The position numbers were made by a program, and so were the translations under genes. DNA of 64,000 nucleotides from Zingiber officinale. Lineage: Eukaryota; Streptophyta; Magnoliopsida; Zingiberales; Zingiberaceae. Position 1 is the stretch's first letter; every line of letters begins with the position of its first letter. The notes beneath the pieces were generated by a model. It made no database searches. It was not told the DNA's origin and saw only the letters and a program-made list of their open reading frames with translations. The stretch covers positions 52,126,365 to 52,190,364 of the forward strand of contig NC_055996.1 in the NCBI RefSeq assembly GCF_018446385.1. The letters are read 5' to 3'. Below, piece after piece: positions 1 to 10,235 of the stretch.

Positions 1-1260
1 CATCAGGAAGCCGCCCAAGGACTTTAACCACATGCTCAAGAAGGCCAATGAGTACATAAATATAGAAGAAGCCCAAGGGCAAGGAAGAAGGAAGCGTCGG
101 CCGAGCCTATACTGGCACCCGAGCGACGTCTGACGAACAACCACCAACCGCACAGGGGGCCAAAAGCGGAGGCAGCATGGCCACACAAAGAGGCCCGGAC
201 GCATGTTGTACAACATGTGTCAGCCGCTCAGCAAAAGGCGTCAAGATGCAAGGTATGGACACCAATGTTTTGCTCCTTTCACCAATCGCTGACTCACAAC
301 ACGCGGGATTACCACGGTCTGACACCAGTCGTCAGCCGACCAGCCCCAAGAGGATACCACCTCCAGTCTCCAACCCCCGATTGGCAAAGGCAACAGTCTG
401 TTGGACAGCGAGAGTATGAAAGAGGAATGCTCGAGTGGTCCGACCAAAACTAGGGGAGGGATAACGTTGATCCCTCCCAAGTCCCGGTCGAGCGAAATGG
501 ACCATCCGCTCCGGAAGAAGAAAATAGAAGCAACACGTCCTGAGGAGAAATAGGAATGATCGTCGGAGGGCCGATCGACGGAGACTCTAACCGAGCCAAG
601 AAGTCGAATGCTCGGCGGTTGGAGATCCACGCGGTGAGATGCAGCCGGGAGAAGTCCAAAGGGCCAGAGATCAGCTTCGGCCCGAGCGACTTGGAGGGAG
701 TGGAGATCCCTCACGACGATATACTGATCATCCGAGCAGTAATTACAAATTGCACTATTCATCAAACTTTTGTTGATACAGGGAGTTCGGTGAACATCAT
801 CTTCAAGAAGGGGTTCAATCAATTACAAATTGATCGAAGTGAGCTGTTGCCCATGACAACCCCACTTTAAAGCTTCACGGGCAACGAGGTACTGTCGCTC
901 GGACAAGCCCGACTGGCCATCTCGCTCAGAGAAGAGCCATTGAGGAGAATCAGGACCACAAACTTCATCGTGGTGAACGCACAGTCGGCCTACAACGTCA
1001 TCATGGGCTGACCGACCCTCAACGAATTCTGGGCGGTGGTGTCTACCTACTACCAAAAGATCAAGTTCACGGTGAACAACTGTGTGGGTGAAGTCAAAGG
1101 CGATCAGCTGGCCGCTCGGCGATGCTACGTCGAGATGGTCAAGATCGAAGCAAGAAGCACTCGGAAGAATCTGCACTAGGGGGTGAACGCCATCACCAAA
1201 AAGCTTCGGGGGTTGGTCTACGAAGAAACTGTCCAGAATCATCCAAGCCGAACGGAAGCC
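1..1260 (+). pseudogene. Degraded gypsy (Tat) gag C-terminus and aspartic protease
   Basis: Around 250-310 a frame reads CKVWTPMFCSFHQSLTHNTR, resembling the decayed Cys/His motif at the end of Tat gag. From 556 a frame reads into a retropepsin domain: HDDILIIRAV, the active-site motif VDTGSSVNIIF at about 772-804, then ELLPMTTPL. The same frame continues past a TAA near 868 with SFTGNEVLSLGQARLAIS and NFIVVNAQSAYNVIMG, broken again by a TGA near 1010 and a TAG near 1178. The catalytic Asp-Thr-Gly triad is intact but the reading frame is not. Similarity stops near 1300, just where the linker to reverse transcriptase would begin. Retropepsin normally processes the Gag-Pol polyprotein in the virus-like particle. 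This copy cannot make a full product. Confidence 0.7.
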
Positions 1261-1460
1261 ACCATATTAATTATGGCCGATCGAGAACCTAAGCAGAAGG
1301 CAGAGCAGCTGTAGAGCGTGAATCATCTTCAACCCTACAGGGTTGGATGAGTGGTGCACGAGTGAATAATGTACTTTTTGTATCTTTTGTATGTCTCCCG
1401 AACGCAAGGCAAAGTTTGAATAAAAAAGCAAAGGCCTCTTGAAGTGCATCTCCATCAAAG

Positions 1461-1705
1461 GTCGAGTGATGACCTTAAACCCTTGTCTCCACCGACGGTC
1501 GAGAGACAACTTTAAACTCTTGTCTCCACCGATGGTCGAGCGACGACCTTAAACCCTTGTCTCTACCAACGGTTGAGCGACGACCTTAAACCCTTGTCTC
1601 TACCAATGGTCGAGCGGCGACAATAAACCCTTGTCTCCATCGACGGTCGAGCGGCAACCTAAAACCCTTGTATCAATCGACGGTCGAGCAGCGACTATAA
1701 ACCCT
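1461..1705. repeat. 37-bp tandem repeat, about 6.5 units
   Basis: Successive units share the cores CTTAAACCCTTGTCTC and GGTCGAGCGACGA at about 37-bp spacing (for example 1471, 1508, 1545, 1582, 1619 and 1656), with a few substitutions per unit. It lies where the Tat element's RT-integrase region would be expected to start, in the spacer before the antisense ORF. No coding potential is seen. It is probably a replication-slippage minisatellite. Confidence 0.8.
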
Positions 1706-2238
1706 TGAGTCAGAAACTCCCAAGCCGATCAATCGGGTTTTGGGTTATATTGGAGTCATGAGCTCTAGAAGTTGAGTGAGCTTCACTGGTCTTGGACTAG
1801 TACATTGGATTTCAACCTCCCCCATTCGGGGTCGAGTTGTCTTCCCTGGTCTCGGACCAACATACGGAATTCCCTATCTCCCCCGTTTAGGGTCGAGCAG
1901 TTTTCGAAAGCTCATTGAGCGGGCAAGCGTCGATGAATAGCCGACCGTGAACCTGGGCTACTCAAAAGCTCGAAGTCTTCATAATATAGTGATCGTCCAG
2001 TACTATTCTTTAAAATACTCCTAGGGCCAAACGGGAGATCATGGAATCATGGACTCTGAATACCAGAGGGGTCGGTCGGCTGATAGAATAATCATGAACA
2101 AGGCCACAAGCTCTTGCAAATAATCAAAAGGAGTTGAAAAACATACAAGGAGGTAAAGCTCGTCCGAATGGACGAGCATGCATTTAAACTTCAAAATTTT
2201 TACATCTTACAGGAACGCTCGGCCAGGAACGCTCGGCC
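1706..2238. other. Untranslated spacer of the Tat element
   Basis: There is no ORF or known domain here. The stretch contains two related CCCCC-rich segments (about 1827 and 1880) with the phrase GGTCGAG seen in the neighbouring minisatellite. It ends at the stop codon of the antisense ORF. It probably contains the 3' UTR and polyadenylation signal of the antisense transcript. Confidence 0.5.
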
Positions 2239-4545
2239 TCACTCAATATAGTCCAGGACATCATCAGGCAGCGCGGCAGTGAGCTTATCCCGGCTAATGA
2301 TGCTTCTTGTCTGAGCTGTCGGCAGATGGCCTCTCACACAGAGCTGATCGATCATCCCATCGATGGCCAGATCGAAGAGGCGCAGAGCCTGATCGGCGAC
2401 CTTATCATTGAAAGCATCCGAGCGAAGGTATCTCTTCTTCCTAGCCTCGAAACGGCTAGACTTGGCTTCTTGGTAGGTCTGCAGGGCCGCTCGGGAGGCC
2501 TCCAGCTCATCCTTGGCAGTGGCCAGCGCAGCATCCTTGGAGGCAAGTTGGCCACGAAGGGTCGTTTCTTCGCCCGAGTGACTGTTTCGCTCGGCAATCA
2601 GGAAGTCCTCGGCTTCCTTGAGATTTTGGGCGAGGGCCCAGGCCTCCTTATTCTTCTCATCGAGGTCTGTGATGGCCCGGTTCTTCCGTGCATTGGCCGA
2701 TTCAATTTTATTATCAAAAGTGGCGACCTGATTATTGAGCTGCTCCAGTATCGTGGCCTGCCTGATGCTCTTAGCCCATTCTGCCTCAAGCAGTTTGTCG
2801 CTCTTCTCCAGAGCGGCCCGCAGCTTGGCCACCTCAGCGTTTGTTTTCTTCTGAGTGGCGGAAGATTGGCCGCTCAACGCCTTCAGTTGCTTTACTTCCT
2901 CCTCCAAATACGCAAGCCTATGGCACATGGCTAGACTCTCCACCCAGTACTGCAAACAACAAGCAAACATAAGCGCCGATTGGGAGTGAATTATGCAAAT
3001 GTAAGGTGAAACTTACCCCAGTGGACATCTGGGTGTGGCTGTTCGCGAGCGCACCCGGAGGCATCATCGTTGCAAGAGCTCATACGTCCTCCAAGATCTT
3101 AGCGAGCGGCCATTGGATGATGATTTGGTGCTCGGGGGATCGAGACCCAGTGCTCAGCTCGCTGTAGTCTTCGGTGGGCAGATGTAGAATTGTCGTTATG
3201 TGGCGTTGGCCGCCCAGGGCCAATTGAGCCGAGGTTGCTCGCCCGGACGGTTGGAAGGAGGACGCCAGACGGATGCCGGACTTTTTTACCTTTGAGGTCT
3301 TCAAGGGTGGTGGCATGAAGGCCACTAGCGACGCGGCAAGAGTCCCATGCGGCAGATTAATCAAGGAGGGTGTCCGATCGGACGACACAGAGGCCGTCGT
3401 TTCTTGAATCAGAGTAGGGGTCGAAGTTTCGATCCGCTCGGCAGACCATGCACCTAAAGTAGCGAAGCGCGATGAAGGCTCTGCTCGGCGCCTCTTACGC
3501 CTGTTCAGTGGTACGTCAGAGGAGGCCGAGCCCGATGGTTCCTCAACTGGGAGGATCGGACGCTGCTCGGATGGAGGTTGTGATCCCGTGGCTGCTCCCC
3601 GGCTCGGCGCGTGGCTGGCCTCGCCTTCGCTCACAAAGATGGTCATCGCATCGCTCTCATCCTGGGGCTCTTCGTGTGAGCCGACCGGCAGCAGGTCGCG
3701 GCTCACCAGTTCTTCAATAGTAGTCACATTGATCGTGACATCCTTGTGCTTTGCCTTGCCGGCCATACGTGTTCGCAATATGACTTCGGCTACAAAAGAG
3801 AAAGAGAAATCAATTAACATCAAAGGAAGAATTAAAGGAGCTTCATACCTAGGCTGGTCGGCAGCCGGATGCGGATCGAACTTAAGCCAAAGATATAAAG
3901 GACGCCTTCCAGCAATAACTTGTGGATATCATACTTCTGGCTGGCCAACATCGAAGCTACGTTCAGGTAGTCCGATCGACTCTTGTAGCTTTTCAAGGGA
4001 GGCTGAGGTGCCACTTCGAGCTCCCAGTGGGTCGGGAAGTCTAGCCACTTGGGAAGGCGCATGAAGAAAAAATATTATTTCTAGTGCTTGTTGGAGGTCG
4101 GCATCTTGTCGAAGAATACTAAACTGACTCGAGACTAGAAGAGGAAAGTCCACGGAACGGACAATTTAGGGTAATAAAAATAATGAAAGATCCAGGGGGT
4201 AAGAGGAATGTCGTGCAAACGGAATAGGACAATGACTCCGCACAACAGGCTAAAGGAGTTAGGCACTAATTGAGGAAGGGAAATGCGGAAATACTTACAA
4301 ACGGATGGAATAAAGGGGTGGAGTAGAAACCGCAGACCGGCGGTAAACTGATCTCGGAAGAAATAGATACAACCGGTTGGGGGAGAGTTGGGTCGATCGG
4401 AGGGAGAAGGCAAAACGATCTGATGATCGGAAGAAATTTTGAAAGCATCTCTTAAGCTCTTTTCGTCGCCTCCATCAAACCTAGACTCCATGGATGTATA
4501 CCAGAGTCCAGGGATGGAGGCAAACGGCTGCGAAGATTTCGCCAT
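2239..4545 (-). pseudogene. Three-exon antisense ORF of Tat element ('putative gypsy type transposon' protein with coiled-coil tail)
   Basis: The start ATG is at 4545. Predicted exons are 4545-3849, 3789-3017 and 2949-2239, with canonical GT donors (TAG|GTATG at 3848, GGG|GTAAGT at 3016) and AG acceptors (3790, 2950). Exon lengths of 697, 773 and 711 nt join into one frame of 727 codons including the stop. Exon 1 has the motifs FRDQFTAGLRFLLHPF, LPQLVPNSF and YDIHKLLLEGVLYIFGLS. From memory of the family these match the plant domain Pfam calls Transposase_28 / putative gypsy-type transposon. Exon 2 is Ser/Pro-rich and low complexity, with a basic NRRKRRR motif. Exon 3 is a long coiled coil (from YLEEEVKQLKAL). 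Four in-frame stops (4135-4137, 4081-4083, 4075-4077, 3080-3082) make this copy defective. The protein's role in the element is unknown, and it is not a demonstrated transposase. Confidence 0.65.
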
Positions 4546-5255
4546 TGCAAAAATAAAAAGGTGATCAAAGAAGAAAAAGGTTGCTAGAATACCGCCGGAA
4601 TATAAAGGAAGGTCGAAAAGCACGAAGGCGGTGATTGGAAGGAAGCTTAATAGAAAGAAGGTCGCCAGAGAATGAAAGACGCACAAGAACAGAAAGAAGA
4701 TTGCCGGAGGACGAAGAACGCGTCGCCGGCAGCACTCGAGGAAGACTGTGAAGGAAGCGACGCGGCGGGCTTATAGGCTTCAGGTTTGGTCGACCGAAGC
4801 CATCCGATCTAGGTCGCAGAAACCCAAGCAAAGATCGGACCGTTGAATTCAAACCGTCAAACATCACATCAGTGCCCTGTCACATCAGGCGTGAGGCGGC
4901 AGCGGGCGTGACACGTGGTGCTTTGCCACGAGTCAGCATTTAATGAAGGCGTGAGAGCGTGCTCAGCCTTAATGAGAGTAGATTTACATGATTTCCAAGA
5001 AATTTGGGTGACGTTAGCATGTCTTGCGCTCGCCCGAGACATCCCAAGGAGAGATTTTTTATAAGTGAAAACCTTTGTCATGCCGATCGGATGGGAGGAG
5101 CTTACCTACAGCCGAACGACAAACTTCAATAGGCCGACCGGCAGGGTGAAGTCGCCTCTCGAGCAAAAACAACACAGTGTCAAAGGCCGATCAGAAGAAA
5201 TCTACTCAGACAATTGTCCAGTCAGTCGGACTTACAGTCTCCTTCGGCTAGACTT
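4546..5255. other. Region between antisense ORF start and 3' LTR
   Basis: No convincing ORF on either strand. By position it must carry the promoter and leader of the antisense ORF (reading left) as well as the 3' untranslated part of the retrotransposon (reading right). No clear TATA box could be assigned. Confidence 0.4.
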
Positions 5256-6005
5256 GAGGGGAGACTTGTGATGTAGTGATATGAGGGGCCCTACCTTGCG
5301 ACCATGGTGGAAGTCAAAGTCAAGGCGGTCAACGCTTAGAAGTCATTTGTCCATCGGACGAGCATGTCCTGATCGGGAAGAGAAAGGCTCGATCTGATAT
5401 CACCTTTAACTCGGCCATGAGCCAAGCACCCGACGCTCAAATAAGAGGACGACAAAGGGAGCAGTATGCAGAAACCGGACTGAGCTGCTCTTCCGCTCAG
5501 TTTAGGAGCAAACTCGACATCAGCCGACCACGCGGAATTCCAACCGAGCAGCTATTCCACTCGGCCAAGCAACAGCCACAGTAGACTATCTTTTGACATC
5601 CTTTTGGGAGCTAGTGCCGCTGACAGGCGGCATGGTAAGACAAGATTGTACGGCGGAAGCTTCCACTGTAACTTCAGAGATATGCTCGGCCTATTAAGGT
5701 ACTGTGTCAGGGACACTTTACTGACGAGTCTTTTCAGAAAAAACTTAAGGACGCGTACCTGCCTTGGGAAGCATGTACGCGCGCTACAGGAGCTCTATAT
5801 AAAGGGGGGGTTCAAGTATCAACGGAGGTATGCGATATTTTACTATTACGCTACAGTCTTCTTATTGCTCGGCTCTTTGCTGCTTCTTCTTCGTCGAAGA
5901 CTGACTTGAGTGTCAGAGGGTCATCATCAAGGACCTTTTCCATGATTCGATACTGATGTTATTTATATTGTAGGTCGGAGCAAAGTCCATCGACAAGATG
6001 AGACA
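5256..6005 (+). repeat. Polypurine tract and 3' LTR of the Tat element
   Basis: A purine tract GAGGGGAGA (5256-5264) is followed by TGTGATGTAG (LTR start about 5267). The LTR is about 740 bp. A strong TATA box, TATATAAA, lies at 5796-5803, so transcription would start near 5830. The right end is placed at ...GAGACA (6005), because sequence shared with the 3' flanks of protease copies 2 and 3 begins at CAGCATT (6004). The 5' mate LTR is outside the window, so the ends and the target duplication cannot be confirmed. Confidence 0.6.
5796..5803 (+). promoter_or_regulatory. TATA box of the Tat LTR
   Basis: TATATAAA precedes a G-run within the LTR, about 200 bp from its 3' end. This is the usual place for the U3 promoter of a plant LTR. 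Confidence 0.55.
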
Positions 6006-6212
6006 GCATTAACACTTAGAAAATTTTGGATTAGACAATGCATGCAAATGGAACATACACTACGCGGTACATGTTCAGATCTTGCTACACATTACATGCG
6101 TATACATTTACAAGCACACATGTCTCTCTGGACACGCCTATACATCATATAGTAGATGAGAAAAGGGTCTTTGAACGCAAGGCATATATGGAGAAGCGAT
6201 GCACTCATGCAG

Positions 6213-6236
6213 ATATATATATATATATATATATAT
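6213..6236. repeat. (AT)n microsatellite in protease copy 1 3' flank
   Basis: About 12 AT dinucleotides lie just beyond the stop codon of protease copy 1. The equivalent tract in copy 2 (about 23515-23537) is similar, and in copy 3 (about 39925-39939) it is short and interrupted. It is a length-variable marker among the three paralogous loci. Confidence 0.85.
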
Positions 6237-6248
6237 AGACAAATGACT

Positions 6249-7377
6249 TCAAGCAGTTGGGTAGGAAGCTTGCATGGCGATACCACACAGCCCTTCCTTA
6301 GCATCCACGTCCCTTTCCATCCTTATGTAGCCGTTCTCCCCCCAATCGGCACCCCAAGAATTCTTCACCAGCCAGTACTTGCTGCCATCGCTCGTCGCGC
6401 CGTAGCCCACCGCTGTGACGCCGTGGTCTAGATCAGTTCCGCATTCCCCCGTGAAGACGCCGCCGTTGTAGAACTGGAAGGCCGATCCGCTGGCCTCTAT
6501 CGCCACCGACACCGGCTGGTGGGCCACGGCCTTGCGGAGCGCCGCCTCATCGTCAGCAGGCACGTCCTCGTACCCACTGATGGCGGCGGCGGAGGGGGAG
6601 GATTTCTGCTTGCTGCAGGTGCCGTCGGTGGCCTGGTAAGGGTACTTGGTCTCGGTGGCGAGGCCGCCGTTGTTGATGATGAACTCGAACGCGTTGTCCA
6701 TGAGGCCGCCGTTGCAGCCTTGGTCCTCGCCGTGGACGTCGCAGTCCACCAGCTGCTGCTCGGAGAGAGAGATCAACTTGCCAGCGGTGAGCTTGGTGAT
6801 GCCCTCCATCGCCGCCACTGCCGAGAACGCCCAGCAACATCCTGTTTTGCTCGAGCAAACGAATTAGATTCCGTTGGAGCAATAATTAACTAAATTATTG
6901 TTCCTCCAAATTATGCATACCACACTGCCCTTGATCTTTGATGGGAGTGACTGCTCCTTTGGTCCTCCAGTCGACGCTCTTCGGCGTCGCGGACACGTTC
7001 TCGTACATGAATCCTCCCTTCCTGATCGGCTTCGCCGCGATCATATTCTTGAAGCCAGTGTAGGAAGATTTGAACTCCTCGTTGGTCATGTCGGCGAACT
7101 GGTTGATGCCCAGCGAGTACTTGTGCTTGCCGGCGGCGTTGAACGAGTCGATGAGCTCGACGTTGGACTTGAAGATGTCGAAGCGGCGCTGCTTCTCTGC
7201 GTCATCGCGGTAGACGCGCCCGTGCTGCGCCATCCACCGCTCGTGCCTCTCTGCCATGGACATGCTCTCTGGATAACTTAGCTTGCGCCCCCAAGCGGTG
7301 CTTGATATTACAGCGAACAAGGCCGCCAAGACGAGGCATTGCTTCACGGTGAAGGCGGCGGCCGGAATTCTGCCCAT
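6249..7377 (-). CDS. Papain-like cysteine protease, copy 1 (SAG39/SAG12-like preproenzyme, C1A family)
   Basis: Two exons, 7377-6921 and 6841-6249, flank a 79-bp GT-AG intron (6920-6842; donor G|GTATGC, acceptor AACAG|GA). They encode 349 residues. Residues 1 to about 30 look like a signal peptide. The I29 propeptide shows a complete ERFNIN pattern (E61, R65, F69, N72, I76, N80) and the GxNxFxD motif (G90-D96). The mature enzyme starts near SVDWR (134). Catalytic residues are visible: oxyanion Gln149, Cys155 in GQCGCCWAF, His292 in DLDHG and Asn313 in VKNSWG. The intron splits the codon two residues before the catalytic Cys. There is one N-glycosylation sequon (N127). There is no KDEL tail and no granulin domain. 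It would be an endopeptidase of the vacuole or secretory route. The start gives the family's usual length (about 340-350). It is intact, and its protein is identical to that of copy 3. The exact physiological role is inferred only. Confidence 0.93.
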
Positions 7378-7730
7378 CAGCGGCTCTCGAAACGCTTTTA
7401 CAAGTGATTAATTAATCAGTTAATTGATCAACTAATTCAAGCTTAGTGAGAGATTAAGCGACGGGCTTCGACCATTTATAGATCTGTTCTGCTCTGTTCT
7501 GCTCTGTTCTTGCTGCGTGCCGTGGAATACGTTGCGTTGCGAGATTAATTTAATTGGAAGACTCCGTAATTACTGGATTAATCGTGATCGAGATCCAACA
7601 GGCGTCTCTTCTTTGCGAAGATCGTACGCAGAGTTGTTCTTGATTTGAGACGTCGATAATTAGTTAACAATTAATCGGAGTCATTCATGGAGCATCTAGT
7701 GAAAGGGACTTTAAATAGACAGAAATCTTT
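7378..7730 (-). promoter_or_regulatory. Promoter and 5' UTR of protease copy 1
   Basis: A TATA box (TATAAAT on the minus strand, 7480-7474) lies about 100 bp upstream of the ATG, followed by a short CTGTTCTG-type direct repeat on the plus strand (about 7484-7512). The sequence aligns with 41082-41440 upstream of copy 3, with roughly 3% substitutions plus small indels. Homology ends near 7730, where copy 1 runs toward the truncated copia LTR. Copy 3 has TATAAATA where copy 1 has TATAAATG. Confidence 0.6.
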
Positions 7731-7815
7731 GCACTAATCTTAAAGCGCTCAATTCATTGGTACCCCATACATTCGAGTTGTTTATATTTTTCTCTTTAGT
7801 TATGTTGACAATTCA
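7731..7815. other. Short junction sequence between protease promoter and copia LTR
   Basis: These 85 bp match neither the copy 3 upstream region nor, clearly, the intact copia LTR at 16614-18066. They may be filler DNA at a deletion junction or diverged LTR sequence. Confidence 0.35.
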
Positions 7816-8858
7816 ATAATCACGAAAGAGTATCACAAACTAAGTACAATTACGAATTGAAATAAATTTTACACCGATAAACTAGATTGAAACTGAAGCT
7901 CTGGGTCGTCGGGATGTCGTTGCAGTACCTCGGGATTGTCTCATAGGCAGCTTGCAGCGTAAGGATTGCTTAGAATTCGTTGTCCCAAGCTGCTGGTTGA
8001 AGTCCCCTTTTAAACAGTGTTGGAGGCGCCTCCAAGCCTGTCTGAGACGCCTCCAGGCCGCCGAGTCGCACGCGTGGATCAGCTCTGATCTGGTCGCACC
8101 TTATCCCACTGAAGGTGCCTCCAAGCTGCTCCAAGGCGCCTCCAATGCCTGGTCCAAGGCGCCTCCAGTGATCTCCGAGGCGCCTCCAGCGTCTCGGGAC
8201 AGCTGGCTTCGGCTAGCACCCGAGGCGCCTCCAAGCCCCATGGAGGCGCCTGGATACTGTTCATCCGAGGTTAAAGATGCTCATTTGTTCCTGCAAATTA
8301 TGTTAGTCTCAAACACAAACCCTGCAAAACAAAGTTAGCACATGGATAATATGATAAATATACTTGGCAGTCGTTGGACTGTCCGGGTCTGACTTCGGAT
8401 TTCCAACCGGAAACCTTAGGTCGACCCGACGCCTACTGTTCCCTCTACGGGGAACGCGTCCTCACCTACTCCACTCAGGAGATTTACCTGATACCAGTGC
8501 GATCCTCCAGATCGACTGACTTTTGCTCAGCGTTCGAAGCTTCCGGACTTTCTGCTGGACTTCCGCTTCCCGGCTGGTCTAATCTTTCACCTGGTTCGCG
8601 ACACCAGGACTTTCCACCTAGGGTTACCCCCTCTAGGACTTTTGCCTGAAGCTCTCGACCCGCCAAGACTTTCCGCATAGGGTTACCGGCCTCTATGACC
8701 TAGGGTTACCACCCCTAGGGTTTTCCACCTGCCTAACCGCAGCTAGGACTTTCCTGAAACACTCAATTAAGTGCATTAGATCACAAAACAACTTAACTTT
8801 GAATTCCTTTGCCATTATCAAAACAATAGTTGATCGTCGGATGCTTCCCACACCAATA
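7816..8858 (-). repeat. Truncated 3' LTR of the SIRE-like element
   Basis: Homologous to 16822-18066 of the right LTR. It ends at CACACCAATA (8858), the degraded form of the terminal CCAACA. Its outer 208 bp (equivalent to 16614-16821) are missing. It has one copy of a GGCGCC-rich block that is duplicated in the other LTR. The 91-codon frame at 8374-8649 recurs in the other LTR only because the LTRs are copies, and it is not treated as a gene. Confidence 0.85.
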
Positions 8859-10235
8859 ATCTCCCCCTTTTTGATTATGACAACTGAAATTCAAAGCTAG
8901 GTAAAATAGATACATAAAGTTTAAGTAAGCAAGCTTAATAGATTTTAAATGCATGCGTGGTTAAGCTAAACACTTAAACTTCGTCAGGCTCCCCCTTAAT
9001 AAAGGCATTCTTAAAAAAAGATTTTTTATATTTAACCTTTCTTTTGAATTTGCCTACTCTCCCCCTTTACCATTCATAAAAAAATAAGCACGTTTGAGAA
9101 AAAAGTCTTAAGTCTTTGTGAAGATTTTTAGGAAAGAGAAAAAATCTGAACTTTTTAAAAGCAACATTTCTTGTAAATCAAATTCACTAAGTTAAAACAT
9201 TTTGAGCTCGAAGTTTGGTTTTCAAATTAAATTTTGCAGGAGAAAGAGTTTTCTTTTGTAGTATAGCAAAAACAATTTTAATTTTAAGCAATTTAGTTAG
9301 GATTTTGAAACATTAGGTTTTTAATAAGGGACAAGGTATTTTGGTAACACTTGGTTTTGTATAATATTCTTTAGCTAAGTGAAACCAAGGTTTAAAGAGC
9401 AATTTTTCTTTCAAAAAGCTTAAAGGTTGACTTTGAAAAGTACTTAGTATTTTTAAATTTTCAAAAATTCTTTAGCTTTTTAAAATGGCCAGAATTTTGA
9501 AAGCTTAGTCTAAAAATACTTAGCCAGAATTTTCAAAAACAAGTACACAAAAATGATTCGAAAGTTTAAGGTTTTGAAAACTTAGCTTAGAGTTTAAATT
9601 TGAAAGAATTTTCCTTTTAGTCAAATAATTAATTTAAAGCTTTTGAGGGCAAGGGAGGAGCTTTAATCCTTAATGTCCAAGCATGAGTTGAGTTAGATTG
9701 ATTGTTAATTAGTTAATTCCGCTTTAAGTAAGGCATCAGAGCCCTAATGTTCATGCCAAAATTTTTTTTAAAAATCAAGCACTTGGGTTTGCAACCACAT
9801 GTCTAACCAGTTAGCTACTAGCTGATTACCTAGAGGGCAATAACTTTCACTTAGTTAGTAAAGTTAAGTCAATAGATCCAGTTAGATTTGACTAGTGCTG
9901 GAAGACTTGACTTGATTACTGTTAACTAGGTGTTTAACGCTCAGACTCATATTGATGCACAGATATAAGCATTCTTGAGTCCAGGCTATACCCTATGCAT
10001 CTCACATCGTTCTATGTTTTTCAAACACAAGCAAGGTAAGCCTAGGTGTTTGTGAGATGCTTTGGCTGACTTTGGCTAAATTCTAGGGGAGCAAGATTTC
10101 TAGGGTTGAGCCTAAGCTAATTCCATATTTTTGAAAGTCTAGTAAAACTGGTATTTTTAAAATAATATTTTCCTAGAATTTTTAAAACATACGATGATTT
10201 TGAAAACTGTACGAAGCTGATTTGAAAATCAAAAA
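8859..10235 (-). other. Non-coding 3' region of SIRE-like element
   Basis: AT-rich sequence between the RNase H stop and the 3' LTR, with many TTTTGAAA/TTTCAAAA phrases. It holds no ORF over 60 codons on the element strand. Some SIRE-lineage elements carry an env-like ORF here, but none can be supported in this copy. The purine tract adjoins the LTR at 8859-8872. Confidence 0.55.

Larger units (their letters stand above)
1..6005 (+). mobile_element. Ty3/gypsy Tat-lineage LTR retrotransposon, 3' part, lacking RT-RNaseH-integrase
   Basis: The window opens inside this element. In order it holds a degraded gag C-terminus and retropepsin (about 1-1260, plus strand), a 37-bp tandem repeat, an untranslated spacer, a three-exon ORF on the opposite strand (4545 down to 2239), a purine tract (5256-5264) and one LTR (about 5267-6005). 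No reverse transcriptase, RNase H or integrase motif is visible in any frame between the protease and the antisense ORF, so the element looks non-autonomous. An extra ORF antisense to gag-pol and next to the 3' LTR is a known trait of Tat-lineage (Retand/Ogre/Atlas-type) plant gypsy elements. The right edge is set by homology between protease copies, which resumes at about 6004. The 5' LTR lies outside the window. Confidence 0.75.

Noticed and set aside
2326-2934. 202-codon plus-strand frame
   Set aside because: Opposite-strand shadow of the coiled-coil exon of the antisense ORF. The minus frame has splice sites and heptads, the plus frame has no domain.
6519-7281. Long plus-strand frames over protease copy 1 (and the same over copy 3, 39911-40985)
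   Set aside because: They are GC-rich shadows of the minus-strand protease exons, low-complexity (Gly/Val/Leu-rich) and cross the intron without splice logic.
8374-8649. 91-codon frame identical in two places (also 17582-17857)
   Set aside because: Both lie in the two LTRs of the same element. Identity reflects LTR duplication, not gene conservation.
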